Origin: Streptosporangiales bacterium
GTDB lineage: Bacteria > Actinomycetota > Actinomycetes > Streptosporangiales > WHST01
Direction of reading: 5' to 3'
Length of the DNA: 64,000 bases
Assembly (NCBI GenBank): GCA_009379955.1
Contig: WHST01000015.1
Location: 1-64,000, forward strand
Each line of letters starts with the position of its first letter. Positions within the stretch are counted from its first letter, which is position 1. Positions 44,947 through 54,282 of the stretch are shown here, piece by piece. The notes beneath the pieces were generated by a model. That model did no database searches. It had not been told where the DNA came from and saw only the letters and a program-made list of their open reading frames with translations. A program made the position numbers and the translations under genes.

Positions 44947-47900
44947 ATGGGGACCCACCCCTTCCGCCCGCTCGCCGCCCAGGTCGACCTGCCGTCCGTC
45001 GACCACGACGTGCTCGACCGGTGGGAGAAGCGGCGGATCTTCGAGCGCTCCCTCGAGGCCACCGCCGACGGCCCGCTGTGGGTCTTCTACGAGGGCCCAC
45101 CCACCGCGAACGGCCTCCCCGGCGCCCACCACATCGAGCCGCGGGTCTTCAAGGACGTCTACCCGCGGTTCAAGACGATGCAGGGCTACCACGTGCCCCG
45201 CAAGGCCGGCTGGGACTGCCACGGGCTGCCCGTCGAGATCGCCGTCGAGCAGGAGCTCGGCTTCTCCGGCAAGCCCGACATCGAGCGGTACGGCATCGCC
45301 GAGTTCAACGAGCGCTGCCGGCAGTCGGTCCTGCGCCACGTCGACGCGTTCGAGCAGCTCACCCGCCGCATGGCGTTCTGGACCGACATGTCCAACGCGT
45401 ACCGGACCATGGACTCCTCGTACGTGCAGAGCGTCTGGTGGTCGCTCAAGCAGGTGTTCGACAAGGGCCTGCTGTTCCGCGACTACCGCATCACGCCCTA
45501 CTGCCCCCGCTGCGGCACCGGCCTGTCCGACCACGAGCTCGGCCAGCCCGGCGTCTACACCGACGTCTCCGACCCGTCGGTGTACGTCCGGCTGCCGCTC
45601 ACCTCGGGCCCGCTCGCCGGCCGGGCCGACCTCCTGGTCTGGACCACGACGCCGTGGACCCTGGTGTCCAACACCGCGGTCGCCGTCCACCCCGACGTCA
45701 CGTACGTCGTCGCGCGGCACGCGGGCGACGAGCGCGGCCTGGTGGTCGCCGAGCCGCTGGTCGAGAGCGCGCTCGGCGAGGGCTGGACCGTCGAACAGCG
45801 CATCAGCGGCCGCGAGCTCGAGCGCTGGACGTACGAGCCGCCGTTCGCGCTCGTCGACGTGCCCGGCGCCCACTACGTCGTCCTCGCCGACTACGTCACC
45901 ACCGAGGACGGCACCGGCCTGGTCCACCAGTCGCCCGCGTTCGGCGCCGACGACATGGCGGTCGCCAAGGCGTACGACCTGCCGGTGGTCAACCCGATCG
46001 AGCGCGACGGCCGCTTCGCCGCCGACGTCCCGCTGGTCGGTGGCAAGGGCTTCAAGGAGGCCGACCCGTCGCTCGTCGACGATCTGCGTGCGCGCGGCAG
46101 GCTCTTCCGCGCGCTCACCTACACCCACAGCTACCCGCACTGCTGGCGGTGCCACACCGCGCTGCTCTACTACGCGCTGCCCGCCTGGTACGTCCGCACG
46201 ACCGCGATCAAGGACGCGCTGCTCCGTGAGAACGACCGCACCGACTGGCACCCGGAGACCATCAGGACCGGCCGGTACGGCGACTGGCTGCAGAACAACG
46301 TCGACTGGGCGCTGTCGCGCGACCGCTACTGGGGCACGCCGCTGCCCATCTGGACCTGCGCGAACGAGCATCTCACCTGCGTCGGGTCGCTGACCGAGCT
46401 GGGCGAGCGCGCCGGTCGCGACCTCACGGATCTCGACCCGCACCGCCCGTACATCGACGAGGTGACGTTCGCCTGCCCGCAGTGCGGCGAGACCGCGACG
46501 CGGGTGCCGCAGGTCATCGACGCCTGGTACGACTCCGGCTCCATGCCGTTCGCGCAGTGGGGCTACCCGCACGCCGAGGGCAGTGCCGCCGAGATCGAGC
46601 GCCGCTACCCCGCGGACTTCATCTGCGAGGCGATCGACCAGACCCGCGGCTGGTTCTACAGCCTGATGGCGATCGGCACGCTCGTCTTCGACGAGTCGGC
46701 GTACCGCACCGTGCTCGTGCTCGGCCACATCATCGACGCCGAGGGCCGCAAGATGAGCAAGCACCTCGGCAACGTCCTCGAGCCGATGCCGCTCATGGAA
46801 CGCCACGGCGCCGACGGCGTGCGGTGGCTGCTGCTGTGCGTCGGCAACCCCTGGTCGACCCGCAGGATCGGGCACGAGCTGATCGACGAGGTGGTCCGCC
46901 GGGTCCTGCTGACCTACTGGAACACCGCGTCGTTCCTGGTGCTGTACGCGAACGCCGCCGCCGACGGCCCCGACGGCCGGCCGTGGACCCCCGCGCTGTC
47001 CGCCGAGGCACCGCCCGTCGCCGAGCGTCCGCTGATCGACCAGTGGGCGTTGTCGGAGCTGTACGCGACGGTCGGCGAGGTGACCGACGCGATGGAGGCG
47101 TTCGACTCGGTCCGCGCCGGCCGCCGGATCGGCGAGTTCGTCGACGACCTGTCGAACTGGTACGTCCGCCGCTCCCGCCGCCGCTTCTGGCAGGGCTTCG
47201 GCACGGCGGAGGGCGCGGCGGCGTTCGCCACGCTCCACGAGTGCGTCGAGACGCTGACCAGGCTGCTCGCGCCGTTCACCCCGTTCGTGGCCGACGAGGT
47301 GTGGGAGTCGCTGCGCGGCGACTCCCCCGAGGTACCCGACTCCGTGCACCTGGCGAGCTGGCCGAACCGGCGCGACGACCTCGTCGACACCGAGCTGTCC
47401 GGGCACATGGCACTCGTCCGCCGGCTCGTCGAGCTGGGCCGGGCGACGCGTGCGACGTCGGGCGTCCGCACCCGGCAGCCGCTCGGGCGGGCGCTGGTGG
47501 GAGCGACCGGCTGGACCCGGCTGCCCGACCAGCTGCGCGACGAGGTCGCGGCCGAGCTCAACGTCGCGCACCTCGCCGACCTCGCGGACGAGGGCGCGGA
47601 GCTGGTGGAGCTCGCCGTCAAGCCGAACTTCCGCACGCTCGGCCGCCGGTTCGCGAAGGAGACCCCTGCCGTCGCCGCGGCGATCACCGCGGCCGACGCG
47701 GGAGCCCTCGTGGCGGCCGTCCGCGGCGGGCACGCGACGGTCGAGATGGGCGGCCGCGAGGTCGAGCTGGCCGCCGACGACGTCCTCGTCACCGAGACGC
47801 CGCGGGAGGGCTGGGCGGTGGCCACCGAACACGGGGTCACGGTCGCGCTCGACCTCGAGCTCACGCCCGCGCTGGTCCGGGCGGGCCTGGTCAGGGAGAC

Positions 47901-48135
47901 GATCCGGGTGGTGCAGGAGGCGCGGAAGGCCGCCGGCTTCGAGGTGTCCGACCGCGTCGAGCTGGCCTGGCGGGCCGACGGCGACGACCTCGCCCTGGCG
48001 CTGCGCGAGGCCCGCGACACGGTCGCCCGCGAGGTGCTCGCCACCGCGGTCACCGAGTCCGCGAGCGATGCCGACGCCCACCGCTCCCGCGACGACGCCC
48101 TCGGCCTGACGGTGTGGCTCCGCAAGGTGGACTGA
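44947..48135 (+). CDS. ileS: Isoleucyl-tRNA synthetase
   Basis: Class I synthetase of 1062 residues. The signature HIGH region is the actinobacterial variant PTANGLPGAHHIEPRVFKD; WDCHGLPVE follows, then the CP1 editing domain with LLVWTTTPWTL, RGWFYSLM, and KMSKHLGN for KMSKS. The anticodon-binding region starts near WALSELYATV, with a C-terminal extension. Length and motifs fit the long, eukaryote-like IleS2 class. ATG 44947 has AGGAGG eight bases upstream, and the T-box controls it. Confidence 0.97.
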   Translation: MGTHPFRPLAAQVDLPSVDHDVLDRWEKRRIFERSLEATADGPLWVFYEGPPTANGLPGAHHIEPRVFKDVYPRFKTMQGYHVPRKAGWDCHGLPVEIAVEQELGFSGKPDIERYGIAEFNERCRQSVLRHVDAFEQLTRRMAFWTDMSNAYRTMDSSYVQSVWWSLKQVFDKGLLFRDYRITPYCPRCGTGLSDHELGQPGVYTDVSDPSVYVRLPLTSGPLAGRADLLVWTTTPWTLVSNTAVAVHPDVTYVVARHAGDERGLVVAEPLVESALGEGWTVEQRISGRELERWTYEPPFALVDVPGAHYVVLADYVTTEDGTGLVHQSPAFGADDMAVAKAYDLPVVNPIERDGRFAADVPLVGGKGFKEADPSLVDDLRARGRLFRALTYTHSYPHCWRCHTALLYYALPAWYVRTTAIKDALLRENDRTDWHPETIRTGRYGDWLQNNVDWALSRDRYWGTPLPIWTCANEHLTCVGSLTELGERAGRDLTDLDPHRPYIDEVTFACPQCGETATRVPQVIDAWYDSGSMPFAQWGYPHAEGSAAEIERRYPADFICEAIDQTRGWFYSLMAIGTLVFDESAYRTVLVLGHIIDAEGRKMSKHLGNVLEPMPLMERHGADGVRWLLLCVGNPWSTRRIGHELIDEVVRRVLLTYWNTASFLVLYANAAADGPDGRPWTPALSAEAPPVAERPLIDQWALSELYATVGEVTDAMEAFDSVRAGRRIGEFVDDLSNWYVRRSRRRFWQGFGTAEGAAAFATLHECVETLTRLLAPFTPFVADEVWESLRGDSPEVPDSVHLASWPNRRDDLVDTELSGHMALVRRLVELGRATRATSGVRTRQPLGRALVGATGWTRLPDQLRDEVAAELNVAHLADLADEGAELVELAVKPNFRTLGRRFAKETPAVAAAITAADAGALVAAVRGGHATVEMGGREVELAADDVLVTETPREGWAVATEHGVTVALDLELTPALVRAGLVRETIRVVQEARKAAGFEVSDRVELAWRADGDDLALALREARDTVAREVLATAVTESASDADAHRSRDDALGLTVWLRKVD

Positions 48136-48182
48136 CCCACCGCACCGTCACCTGGCACCTCCGGTCGCGCCCCCGATCCGCT

Positions 48183-48262
48183 GGGGACCCCAACGGGGGC
48201 AGGCACCACGACCGGGGACCCCAACCGGCGCGGGCGCCACGACCGGCGACCCCGACCGGGGT
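48183..48262. repeat. 31-bp tandem repeat between convergent genes
   Basis: Two units of 31 bp, 48183-48213 and 48214-48244, share GGGGACCCCAAC and a C-terminal CCACGACC part; a third, partial unit follows and forms a small hairpin GACCCCGACCGGGGTC. It fills the space between ileS and the convergent membrane protein gene and may contribute to termination. Confidence 0.65.
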
Positions 48263-49143
48263 CAGGGCGTGGGGGCGCCGCAGACCGTGCAGGGGGTGAG
48301 TCCCTCGTCGCGCGCCTGCGCCACCGTCAGGTCGCGGACCTCGGTCTCGTCCTCCCTGGCGTCCTGGACGACCTGGCAGGTCTCGAGGTGGTACCGGCGC
48401 TGACCGGCGACCGTCGCGACCGTCGCGTCGTCGGCCGCCGTCTCCTCGGGCTCGGGCTCGGCCTCGTCCGGCTTGGCCTCGTCGGTCTTGGGCCCGTCGT
48501 CCGGCTCGGCCTCGTCAGGCTCGGCGTCGTCGGTCTTGGCCTCGTCGTCCGGCTTGGCCTCGTCGTCCGGCTCGGCGGCGTCCGGCTCGGCGGCGGAGTC
48601 GTCGGCCTCGGTGTCCTCGGCTATGGCCTGGTCCGCCCGCGCCGCGAGGACGGAGTCGGGCCGACAGGCGGTGCAGGCGACGTAGCCCTGGGCACGGGCC
48701 TCGGCGAGCTCGAGCTCGTCGGTCTCACGGCCACCGACCTGCCGGCAGGTCGGCAGGTGGTAGCGCAGCCGCCCGGGCACCACGACCACGGTGGCGTCGT
48801 CGGGCGCTGCGACCGCCGTGGCGGAGCCGCCCTTGACTGCGGCCCCCTGCCGGCGCGTCTTCCGACCGGACGCCTGCTGACCGGTCGGCTTCACCGCCGC
48901 GGCGGGCCGCTTCCGCGCGCCCTTCGCACCCTTACCCGCGGCACCGCTCTTCGCGGTCCGCTTGGACGTGCCACCCCGAGCGCGGAGCTGGTCACGGCCG
49001 CGGAACACACCGACCACCCAACACACCGCCGAGACCAGGCTCACCCCGATCGAGGCGTACACGAGGACGAAGTTCGACAGCACGAGGCCCACGACCAGCA
49101 GACCGATCGCGCCCAGCACGAGGAGCCCGCTGATCGCGATCAT
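48262..49143 (-). CDS. Membrane protein with two Ada-like HxxxC...CxxC zinc modules
   Basis: A 293-residue protein. Two N-terminal spans (IAISGLLVLGAIGLLVVGLV and NFVLVYASIGVSLVSAVCWV) are followed by a basic linker, then module 1 (H129, C133, C157, C160), an acidic low-complexity stretch rich in EPDDEAKPDD, and module 2 (H252, C256, C285, C288). Each module reads (R)RYHLxTC, then AxxxG, then CTxC, like small zinc ribbons of the Ada N-terminal or nuclease-associated type. Ligand unknown. It is convergent with ileS and lies downstream of divIVA on the same strand. Confidence 0.7.
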   Translation of the reverse strand: MIAISGLLVLGAIGLLVVGLVLSNFVLVYASIGVSLVSAVCWVVGVFRGRDQLRARGGTSKRTAKSGAAGKGAKGARKRPAAAVKPTGQQASGRKTRRQGAAVKGGSATAVAAPDDATVVVVPGRLRYHLPTCRQVGGRETDELELAEARAQGYVACTACRPDSVLAARADQAIAEDTEADDSAAEPDAAEPDDEAKPDDEAKTDDAEPDEAEPDDGPKTDEAKPDEAEPEPEETAADDATVATVAGQRRYHLETCQVVQDAREDETEVRDLTVAQARDEGLTPCTVCGAPTP

Positions 49144-49240
49144 CGGTGTCCCCCTGGCCTGGCCGTGGCGCTACCCGTCCGCACAGCCGGGCAGGACAGG
49201 GCGAACCCCGTGGCCGTCGACTCGTCCGTCGGTGTCCGGC

Positions 49241-50155
49241 CTACTCGCCCATCCGCGGCGGAGCGTGCGAAGCCGTCTTCTCCAGCTTCTCCAGCTCGCC
49301 GGTCAGGTACGACTTCAGCCTGCTCCGGTACTCGCGCTCGAAGGTCCTGAGCACCTCGATGCGCTGCTCGAGCTTCTCCCGCTCGGTGATGAGCGAACCC
49401 ATCGCCGACCGGTGCTTCTCCTGCGAGTCGCGGTCGAGGTCCTCGGCACGACGGCGCGCGTCGGAGACCAGCTTGTCCGCCTCGGTGCGGGCCTTGCGCA
49501 GCACCTCGTCGGCCTTCTGCTGGGCGGTGGCGACGTGCTCGTCGTGGACCTGCTGGGCCAATGCGAGCAGGCGTGCGGCGGAGTCCGGCACCTGGCCGCC
49601 CCCGGCCGCGGCCATCAGACCACTGGCGAGGTTCCCGCCGGCGGCCGCGTGCGTGCCGGGCGCTGCCGGGTACACGTCGTTCTTCGGCGCCTCGACCTGG
49701 TGCGGCACGGCCTCGCCGATCGGCCCCGGGTAGGCGGCGGTGTCCGGCGGTGGCGGAACGTTCCCGTGCGGGTTGCCAGCGCTCTGAGCCTGGTAGTCCG
49801 GTCCCCCCGGCGGCATCGGTGGGGTCTGTTCAGGAGCATGACCAGGCTGGCCGTTCTGCGAAGCGTGCTCGGCACCTGGACCGGCACCGTTGCCCCCCTG
49901 GCTGTGGTGTCCCCCCTGACGCTGACCCTGAAATGCTGCCGCTCCCTGCTGTTGGGCGAGCGAACCCGAGAGGTAGGACTGGTCGCCCGTGACCTCGGCA
50001 AGGCGACGGCGAAGCTCGTCGTTCTCGGTGATGAGCCGATCGAGTTCCGCCTCGACCTCGTCGAGGAAAGAGTCCACCTCTTCCTCGTCGTATCCTGGGC
50101 GGAGGCGCGTGGTATTGAACTGCTTGTTACGCACGTCCGCGGGTGTCAGCGGCAT
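49241..50155 (-). CDS. divIVA: DivIVA-domain polar/septal coiled-coil protein
   Basis: A 304-residue protein. The N-terminal DivIVA membrane-targeting segment is TPADVRNKQFNTTRLRPGYD followed by EEEVDSFLDEVEAELDRLI. A Pro/Gln/Gly-rich spacer (about 80-180) leads to a long C-terminal coiled coil (ADEVLRKARTEADKLVSDAR). This is the Wag31 layout, which directs polar growth and septum placement in actinobacteria. ATG 50155 has GGAGAGGAC directly upstream. Its place after yggT is the conserved dcw order. Confidence 0.93.
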   Translation of the reverse strand: MPLTPADVRNKQFNTTRLRPGYDEEEVDSFLDEVEAELDRLITENDELRRRLAEVTGDQSYLSGSLAQQQGAAAFQGQRQGGHHSQGGNGAGPGAEHASQNGQPGHAPEQTPPMPPGGPDYQAQSAGNPHGNVPPPPDTAAYPGPIGEAVPHQVEAPKNDVYPAAPGTHAAAGGNLASGLMAAAGGGQVPDSAARLLALAQQVHDEHVATAQQKADEVLRKARTEADKLVSDARRRAEDLDRDSQEKHRSAMGSLITEREKLEQRIEVLRTFEREYRSRLKSYLTGELEKLEKTASHAPPRMGE

Positions 50156-50219
50156 GTCCTCTCCTGCGGGTGGTCGGAGATGTGTGTCCAGGTGACGGTA
50201 CTCGATAGCGGAGCCCACG

Positions 50220-50507
50220 TCACACGAGACCCATGAGTACCTGGATCAGGATCATCACCACGATGAACAGAATGATGAAACTCACGTCGAGGCTGAACCC
50301 GCCCAGGCGAAGCGGCGGGATGATCTTTCTGAGCGCCCGCAACGGCGGATCCGTCACCGTGTAGACGCCCTCGCACACGACCAGCCAGAACCCGTGCGGC
50401 ACCCACGAGCGGGCGAACATCTGCACGTAGTCGAGGACCAGCCGGCCGATCAGGACGTACATGAACAGCCGGAGGACGTAGACGGCGGTCACCAGGGCGA
50501 AGGTCAC
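50220..50507 (-). CDS. yggT: YggT family membrane protein
   Basis: A 95-residue protein with two spans (VLRLFMYVLIGRLVLDYVQM and FIILFIVVMILIQVLMGLV) flanking the family motif TDPPLRALRKIIPPLRLGG. The role is not firmly known; YggT homologues sit between sepF and divIVA and are linked to division or osmotic stress. GTG 50507 has GGAG nine bases upstream. Confidence 0.9.
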   Translation of the reverse strand: MTFALVTAVYVLRLFMYVLIGRLVLDYVQMFARSWVPHGFWLVVCEGVYTVTDPPLRALRKIIPPLRLGGFSLDVSFIILFIVVMILIQVLMGLV

Positions 50508-50683
50508 AGGTTGATTCTCCCCGGGTCATACGCAATGTCGTCAAATCCACCGCACTCCGCTACCACTCACTCCGTTGTGTCGCGGCCGCGGGACGGGAGA
50601 TCCGGCGTGTCGTGTCGCCTTGCGGCCCGCGTGACCGAGGTGTCCGGCCGGGACTGTCCGCCACCGGTCACCGCGGGCGGCGG

Positions 50684-51187
50684 TCAGCTCTGGTTGTAGA
50701 AGCCGCCCTCGGCGATCCTGGCCTTGTCCTCCGCGGTCACCGAGATGTCGGGCGGCGACAGCAGGAAGACCCGGCTCGTCACCCGGTCGATGCTGCCGCG
50801 CTGCCCGAAGGTGAGACCCGCGGAGAAGTCGACCAGGCGCTTGGCGTCGGCGTCGCCCATCTCGGTGAGGTTCATGATCACCGGGATGCCGCTGCGGAAC
50901 TGCTCACCGATCGTCCGCGCGTCGTTGTACGTGCGCGGGTGCACGGTGGTGATCCGGCTGAGGTCGGCGCGGATCGGCTCGACCACCGCGGGCGTGGACG
51001 GTCGCCGCTCGCCGTCGTCGTCGACGACGGGCGCCAGCGAGGGGCGTTCGCCGCGTCGCGAGCCGCGATCGCGGTCCGCCGACCGGTCACGCCGGGAGTC
51101 GTACTCGTCCTCGTAGTCGAAGCCGTCGTCGTCGTAGTCCTCGACCAGACCGAGGTAGCTCATCGTCCTGCGCATGAAACCCGGCAT
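50684..51187 (-). CDS. sepF: Cell division protein SepF
   Basis: FtsZ membrane anchor and bundling protein of 167 residues. The N-terminal amphipathic helix ([16 protein letters not shown]) is followed by an acidic, disordered linker and the SepF core: [40 protein letters not shown] and [19 protein letters not shown]. Between it and yggS lie 93 bp with no hairpin noticed. Confidence 0.96.
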   Translation of the reverse strand: MPGFMRRTMSYLGLVEDYDDDGFDYEDEYDSRRDRSADRDRGSRRGERPSLAPVVDDDGERRPSTPAVVEPIRADLSRITTVHPRTYNDARTIGEQFRSGIPVIMNLTEMGDADAKRLVDFSAGLTFGQRGSIDRVTSRVFLLSPPDISVTAEDKARIAEGGFYNQS

Positions 51188-51280
51188 GCTCGCTGGTCCT
51201 CCACTCCCGTTACATGGCCGCTGCCTGCTGGCCGGTGACTGGGCATGGGCCTTCGCGTGACCAGTCCCCCTGTGATGACA

Positions 51281-51985
51281 CTACCGAGGAAACGGCCGCT
51301 TCCCGAGCAACGCCGTGCCGATACGTACGTGTGTCGCGCCGGCGGCGATGCCCGCCTCGAGGTCACCGCTCATGCCGGCCGACAGCATCGACGCCTCCGG
51401 ATGCTCGGCGCGCACCGCTCCCGCGACCTCGGCGAGGGTGGCGAACGCCGGCTCCGGCGCGCGGTCGAGCGGCGCGATGCCCATGACGCCCGCGACCGTG
51501 ACGCCGTCGGTGGCGGCGATCCGCGCGGCGAGGCGCGGCACCTCGGCCGGCGGCACTCCCCCGCGCTCGACCCGCTCGTCGAGCCGCACCTCGACGAGGC
51601 AGCCGACCGGCCGACCGGCCCGGACGGCCTCCCTGCCGAGGGTGTCGACGAGGCGGTCCCTGTCGACCGAGTGGACGTAGTGGGCGTAACCGACGACGGA
51701 GCGGCACTTGTTGGTCTGCAACTGGCCGACGAAGTGCCAGGTCAGTGAGAGGTCGGCGCAGGCGGCGGCCTTGGGCGCGGCGTCCTGGTCGCGGTTCTCC
51801 CCGATCTCGGTGACGCCGAGACCCGCGAGCAGGCGGACGTCGGAGGCGGGGAACGTCTTGGTGACGGCGACGAGCGTGATCTCGCCGGGGTCGCGACCGG
51901 CGGCCGCGCATGCCGCCGCGATGCGCGCACGCACGTCCGCGAGGTTCGCCGCCAGCTCGGACGTCCGCCGGTCGTCGGTCGTCAC
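51281..51985 (-). CDS. yggS: PLP homeostasis protein, YggS/PROSC family
   Basis: A 234-residue PLP-binding TIM barrel. The PLP lysine is in ITLVAVTKTFPASDVRLLAG; GENRDQD, LTWHFVGQLQTNKC, GVMGIAPLD and SMLSAGMSGDLEAGIAAGAT are further hallmarks. It buffers free PLP and has no known enzyme activity. GTG 51985 overlaps the pgeF stop (GTGA). Confidence 0.95.
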   Translation of the reverse strand: MTTDDRRTSELAANLADVRARIAAACAAAGRDPGEITLVAVTKTFPASDVRLLAGLGVTEIGENRDQDAAPKAAACADLSLTWHFVGQLQTNKCRSVVGYAHYVHSVDRDRLVDTLGREAVRAGRPVGCLVEVRLDERVERGGVPPAEVPRLAARIAATDGVTVAGVMGIAPLDRAPEPAFATLAEVAGAVRAEHPEASMLSAGMSGDLEAGIAAGATHVRIGTALLGKRPFPR

Positions 51986-52740
51986 GGCGCGCCCGCGTCC
52001 GTGTCGTGCACCCAGACGTAGCCGGCGAACCGTCCGGTCTCACCGTCGCGGCGGTAGGAGTAGTGAGCCGGCGACTCGATCGTGCAGGTGGGCACGCGGG
52101 TGACGTCGCCGACGCCGGCGGCGCGCAACTGGGCGACGACTCCGCCGGGGACGTCGACCGCGGGGGTGCCGTGGCGCGTCGTCGCCCAGGCCTCGCGGAC
52201 GCCGGACGCCTCGACCACCTCGGCGCGCATCTCCTCCGGCACCTCGTAGCACGCGCCGCACACCGCGGGGCCGACGAGGGCGCGGATGCGCGCGGGATCC
52301 GCGCCGAGCGCGCGCATGCCGTCGACCGTCCGCGGGACGACACCCGCCGCGAGGCCCGGCCGGCCTGCGTGGGCCGCACCCACCACCCGCCGCTCCGGAT
52401 CGGCGAGGAGCACGGGCGTGCAGTCGGCGACGCGGACGGCGAGCGCGATGCCGGCGCGGTCGGTGACCACGCCGTCGACCCTGGGTGGATCCCCGGGCCA
52501 CGGCCCGTCGACGACCGCGACGTCGGCGCCGTGCACCTGGTGCATCCACACGACCCGCGCCGGGTCGATGCCCGCCTCGGCGGCGACCCGCGCGCGGTTC
52601 GCGGCGACGTGGGCGGCGTCGTCCCCGCTCGTGCCGCCGCCGAGGTTCAGCTCGGCGTACGGACCCTCGCTGCGCCCTCCCCTGCGGTCGGTGAACAGCG
52701 CGGACACGCCCGGCCCCAGCTCGTACCGATCGAGGCTCAC
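51982..52740 (-). CDS. pgeF: Peptidoglycan editing factor PgeF (laccase-domain, YfiH)
   Basis: Cu/Zn-type enzyme of 252 residues. Key motifs are VVWMHQVHGADVAVVD, VADCTPVLLADP with the metal Cys, GAAHAGRPGLAAGVV with the metal His, and VGPAVCGACYEVP. Family members release L-Ser wrongly placed in UDP-MurNAc peptides, which fits a gene next to ftsZ and the mur genes. GTG 52740 starts 10 bp after the ftsZ stop. Confidence 0.93.
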   Translation of the reverse strand: MSLDRYELGPGVSALFTDRRGGRSEGPYAELNLGGGTSGDDAAHVAANRARVAAEAGIDPARVVWMHQVHGADVAVVDGPWPGDPPRVDGVVTDRAGIALAVRVADCTPVLLADPERRVVGAAHAGRPGLAAGVVPRTVDGMRALGADPARIRALVGPAVCGACYEVPEEMRAEVVEASGVREAWATTRHGTPAVDVPGGVVAQLRAAGVGDVTRVPTCTIESPAHYSYRRDGETGRFAGYVWVHDTDAGAP

Positions 52741-52750
52741 GGGCGACGCT

Positions 52751-54025
52751 CTACTTGAGGAAGTCGGGCACGTCGAGCTCGTCGTCGTCCTCGACGGCGG
52801 GTGGGCGTACGGGTTCGCGCACCGGCTCGTGCGACACGCCGTTGCCGTTGCCGCGCACGCCGGAGGCGACCTCTTCCCTGGACTCGCGGGTCGACGGAGT
52901 GAACGTGACGCCGCCCGCCGGTGCGCCGACGTGGCCGGCGCGGCTCTGGCCGCCCGCCGAGTGGCCGTTCTGCCCGGTCGACGGCCGGCCCGCTGAGGCG
53001 GGCTCCTGGCCCTGCGGGCCGTTGCCGGCGGGCGTCTCGAGGCGACCCGGACGCGGCGCCGCCTCCTTCGGCTTCATCTCACCGCCGTCGAAGCCGGCGG
53101 CGATGACCGTGACGCGCACCTCGTCGCCGAGCGCGTCGTCGATGACGGCGCCGAAGATGATGTTGGCGTCGGCGTGTGCCGCCTGGGAGACGAGGTTGGC
53201 CGCCTCGTGGATCTCGAAGAGACCGAGGTCGGAGCCGCCGGAGATCGACAGCAGCACCCCGTGCGCGCCATCGATCGACGCCTCGAGCAGCGGGCTGGAG
53301 ATGGCCATCTCGGAGGCCGCCACCGAACGGTCGTCGCCGCGCGCGGAGCCGATGCCCATGAGCGCCGAGCCCGCGCCGGACATGACCGACTTGACGTCGG
53401 CGAAGTCGAGGTTGATGAGACCGGGGGTGGTGATCAGGTCGGTGATGCCCTGCACACCGGAGAGCAGCACCTGGTCGGCCGCCTTGAAGGCGTCGAGCAC
53501 GCTCACCGCGCGGTCGGAGATCGAGAGCAGCCGGTCGTTCGGGATGACGATGAGGGTGTCGACCTCCTCGCGCAGCCGCGCGATGCCCTCCTCCGCCTGC
53601 CCGGCCCTGCGCTTGCCCTCGAACCCGAACGGGCGGGTGACGACGCCGATGGTGAGAGCGCCGAGCGACCGGGCGACGCTGGCGACGACGGGCGCGCCGC
53701 CGGTGCCGGTGCCGCCGCCCTCGCCCGCGGTCACGAACACCATGTCGGCGCCCTTGATGACCTCTTCGATCTCCTCGCGGTGGTCCTCGGCCGCCTGCCG
53801 ACCCACGTCGGGGTTGGCGCCGGCGCCGAGACCCCTGGTCATCTCGCGGCCGACGTCGAGCTTGACGTCGGCATCGCTCATCAGCAGGGCCTGGGCGTCG
53901 GTGTTGATCGCGACGAACTCGACCCCCTTGAGGCCGACCTCGATCATGCGGTTGACGGCGTTGACGCCGCCGCCACCGATACCGACGACCTTGATGACCG
54001 CCAGGTAGTTGTGCGGTGCTGTCAC
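52751..54025 (-). CDS. ftsZ: Cell division GTPase FtsZ
   Basis: Tubulin-like GTPase of 424 residues that forms the Z-ring. GTP-binding motifs are [16 protein letters not shown] and [15 protein letters not shown]; the T7 loop is [12 protein letters not shown] Pro/Gly-rich linker precedes the conserved C-terminal peptide [11 protein letters not shown], which binds SepF and other partners. GTG 54025 has GAGAGGGACC upstream. Confidence 0.98.
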   Translation of the reverse strand: MTAPHNYLAVIKVVGIGGGGVNAVNRMIEVGLKGVEFVAINTDAQALLMSDADVKLDVGREMTRGLGAGANPDVGRQAAEDHREEIEEVIKGADMVFVTAGEGGGTGTGGAPVVASVARSLGALTIGVVTRPFGFEGKRRAGQAEEGIARLREEVDTLIVIPNDRLLSISDRAVSVLDAFKAADQVLLSGVQGITDLITTPGLINLDFADVKSVMSGAGSALMGIGSARGDDRSVAASEMAISSPLLEASIDGAHGVLLSISGGSDLGLFEIHEAANLVSQAAHADANIIFGAVIDDALGDEVRVTVIAAGFDGGEMKPKEAAPRPGRLETPAGNGPQGQEPASAGRPSTGQNGHSAGGQSRAGHVGAPAGGVTFTPSTRESREEVASGVRGNGNGVSHEPVREPVRPPAVEDDDELDVPDFLK

Positions 54026-54190
54026 GTCGAGGTCCCTCTCGCTATCCCTGCGACCCTAACCCTGAACTAGAGAGTTAGAGTTATGTCAACCTGTCACCCT
54101 GCTCCGCACAGTAGGAACGCCCAGAAGCGAAAGCAACGACGTACGTCGGCGTGTCGTCAGCCGGCCGTCCGCAGCGACCTCGTCGCACCA

Positions 54191-54269
54191 CTTCACCTCA
54201 CGAACGTGGGCTTCACCTCGTCCCGGCACGAGGTGAAGCCGCCGTTGATCACGTTAACGTGATCAACGG
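54191..54269. repeat. Two-hairpin palindromic 3' element, copy 2
   Basis: Copy of the element at 17127-17218. Hairpin GGCTTCACCTCGT (54209-54221)/ACGAGGTGAAGCC (54228-54240), 13-bp perfect stem with 6-base loop, then a perfect 28-bp palindrome at 54242-54269 with core GATCACGTTAACGTGATC. A half hairpin arm CTTCACCTCA lies at 54191. It begins 14 bp after the ftsQ stop, so it probably ends the murE-ftsQ transcript ahead of the ftsZ promoter region. No gene in 54026-54282. Confidence 0.85.
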
Positions 54270-54282
54270 GAGAAGGCCGGGG

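Noticed and set aside
44413-48081. A 1222-codon minus-strand frame opposite ileS
   Set aside because: Antisense shadow of ileS in high-GC DNA; it has no motif and would cover the T-box.
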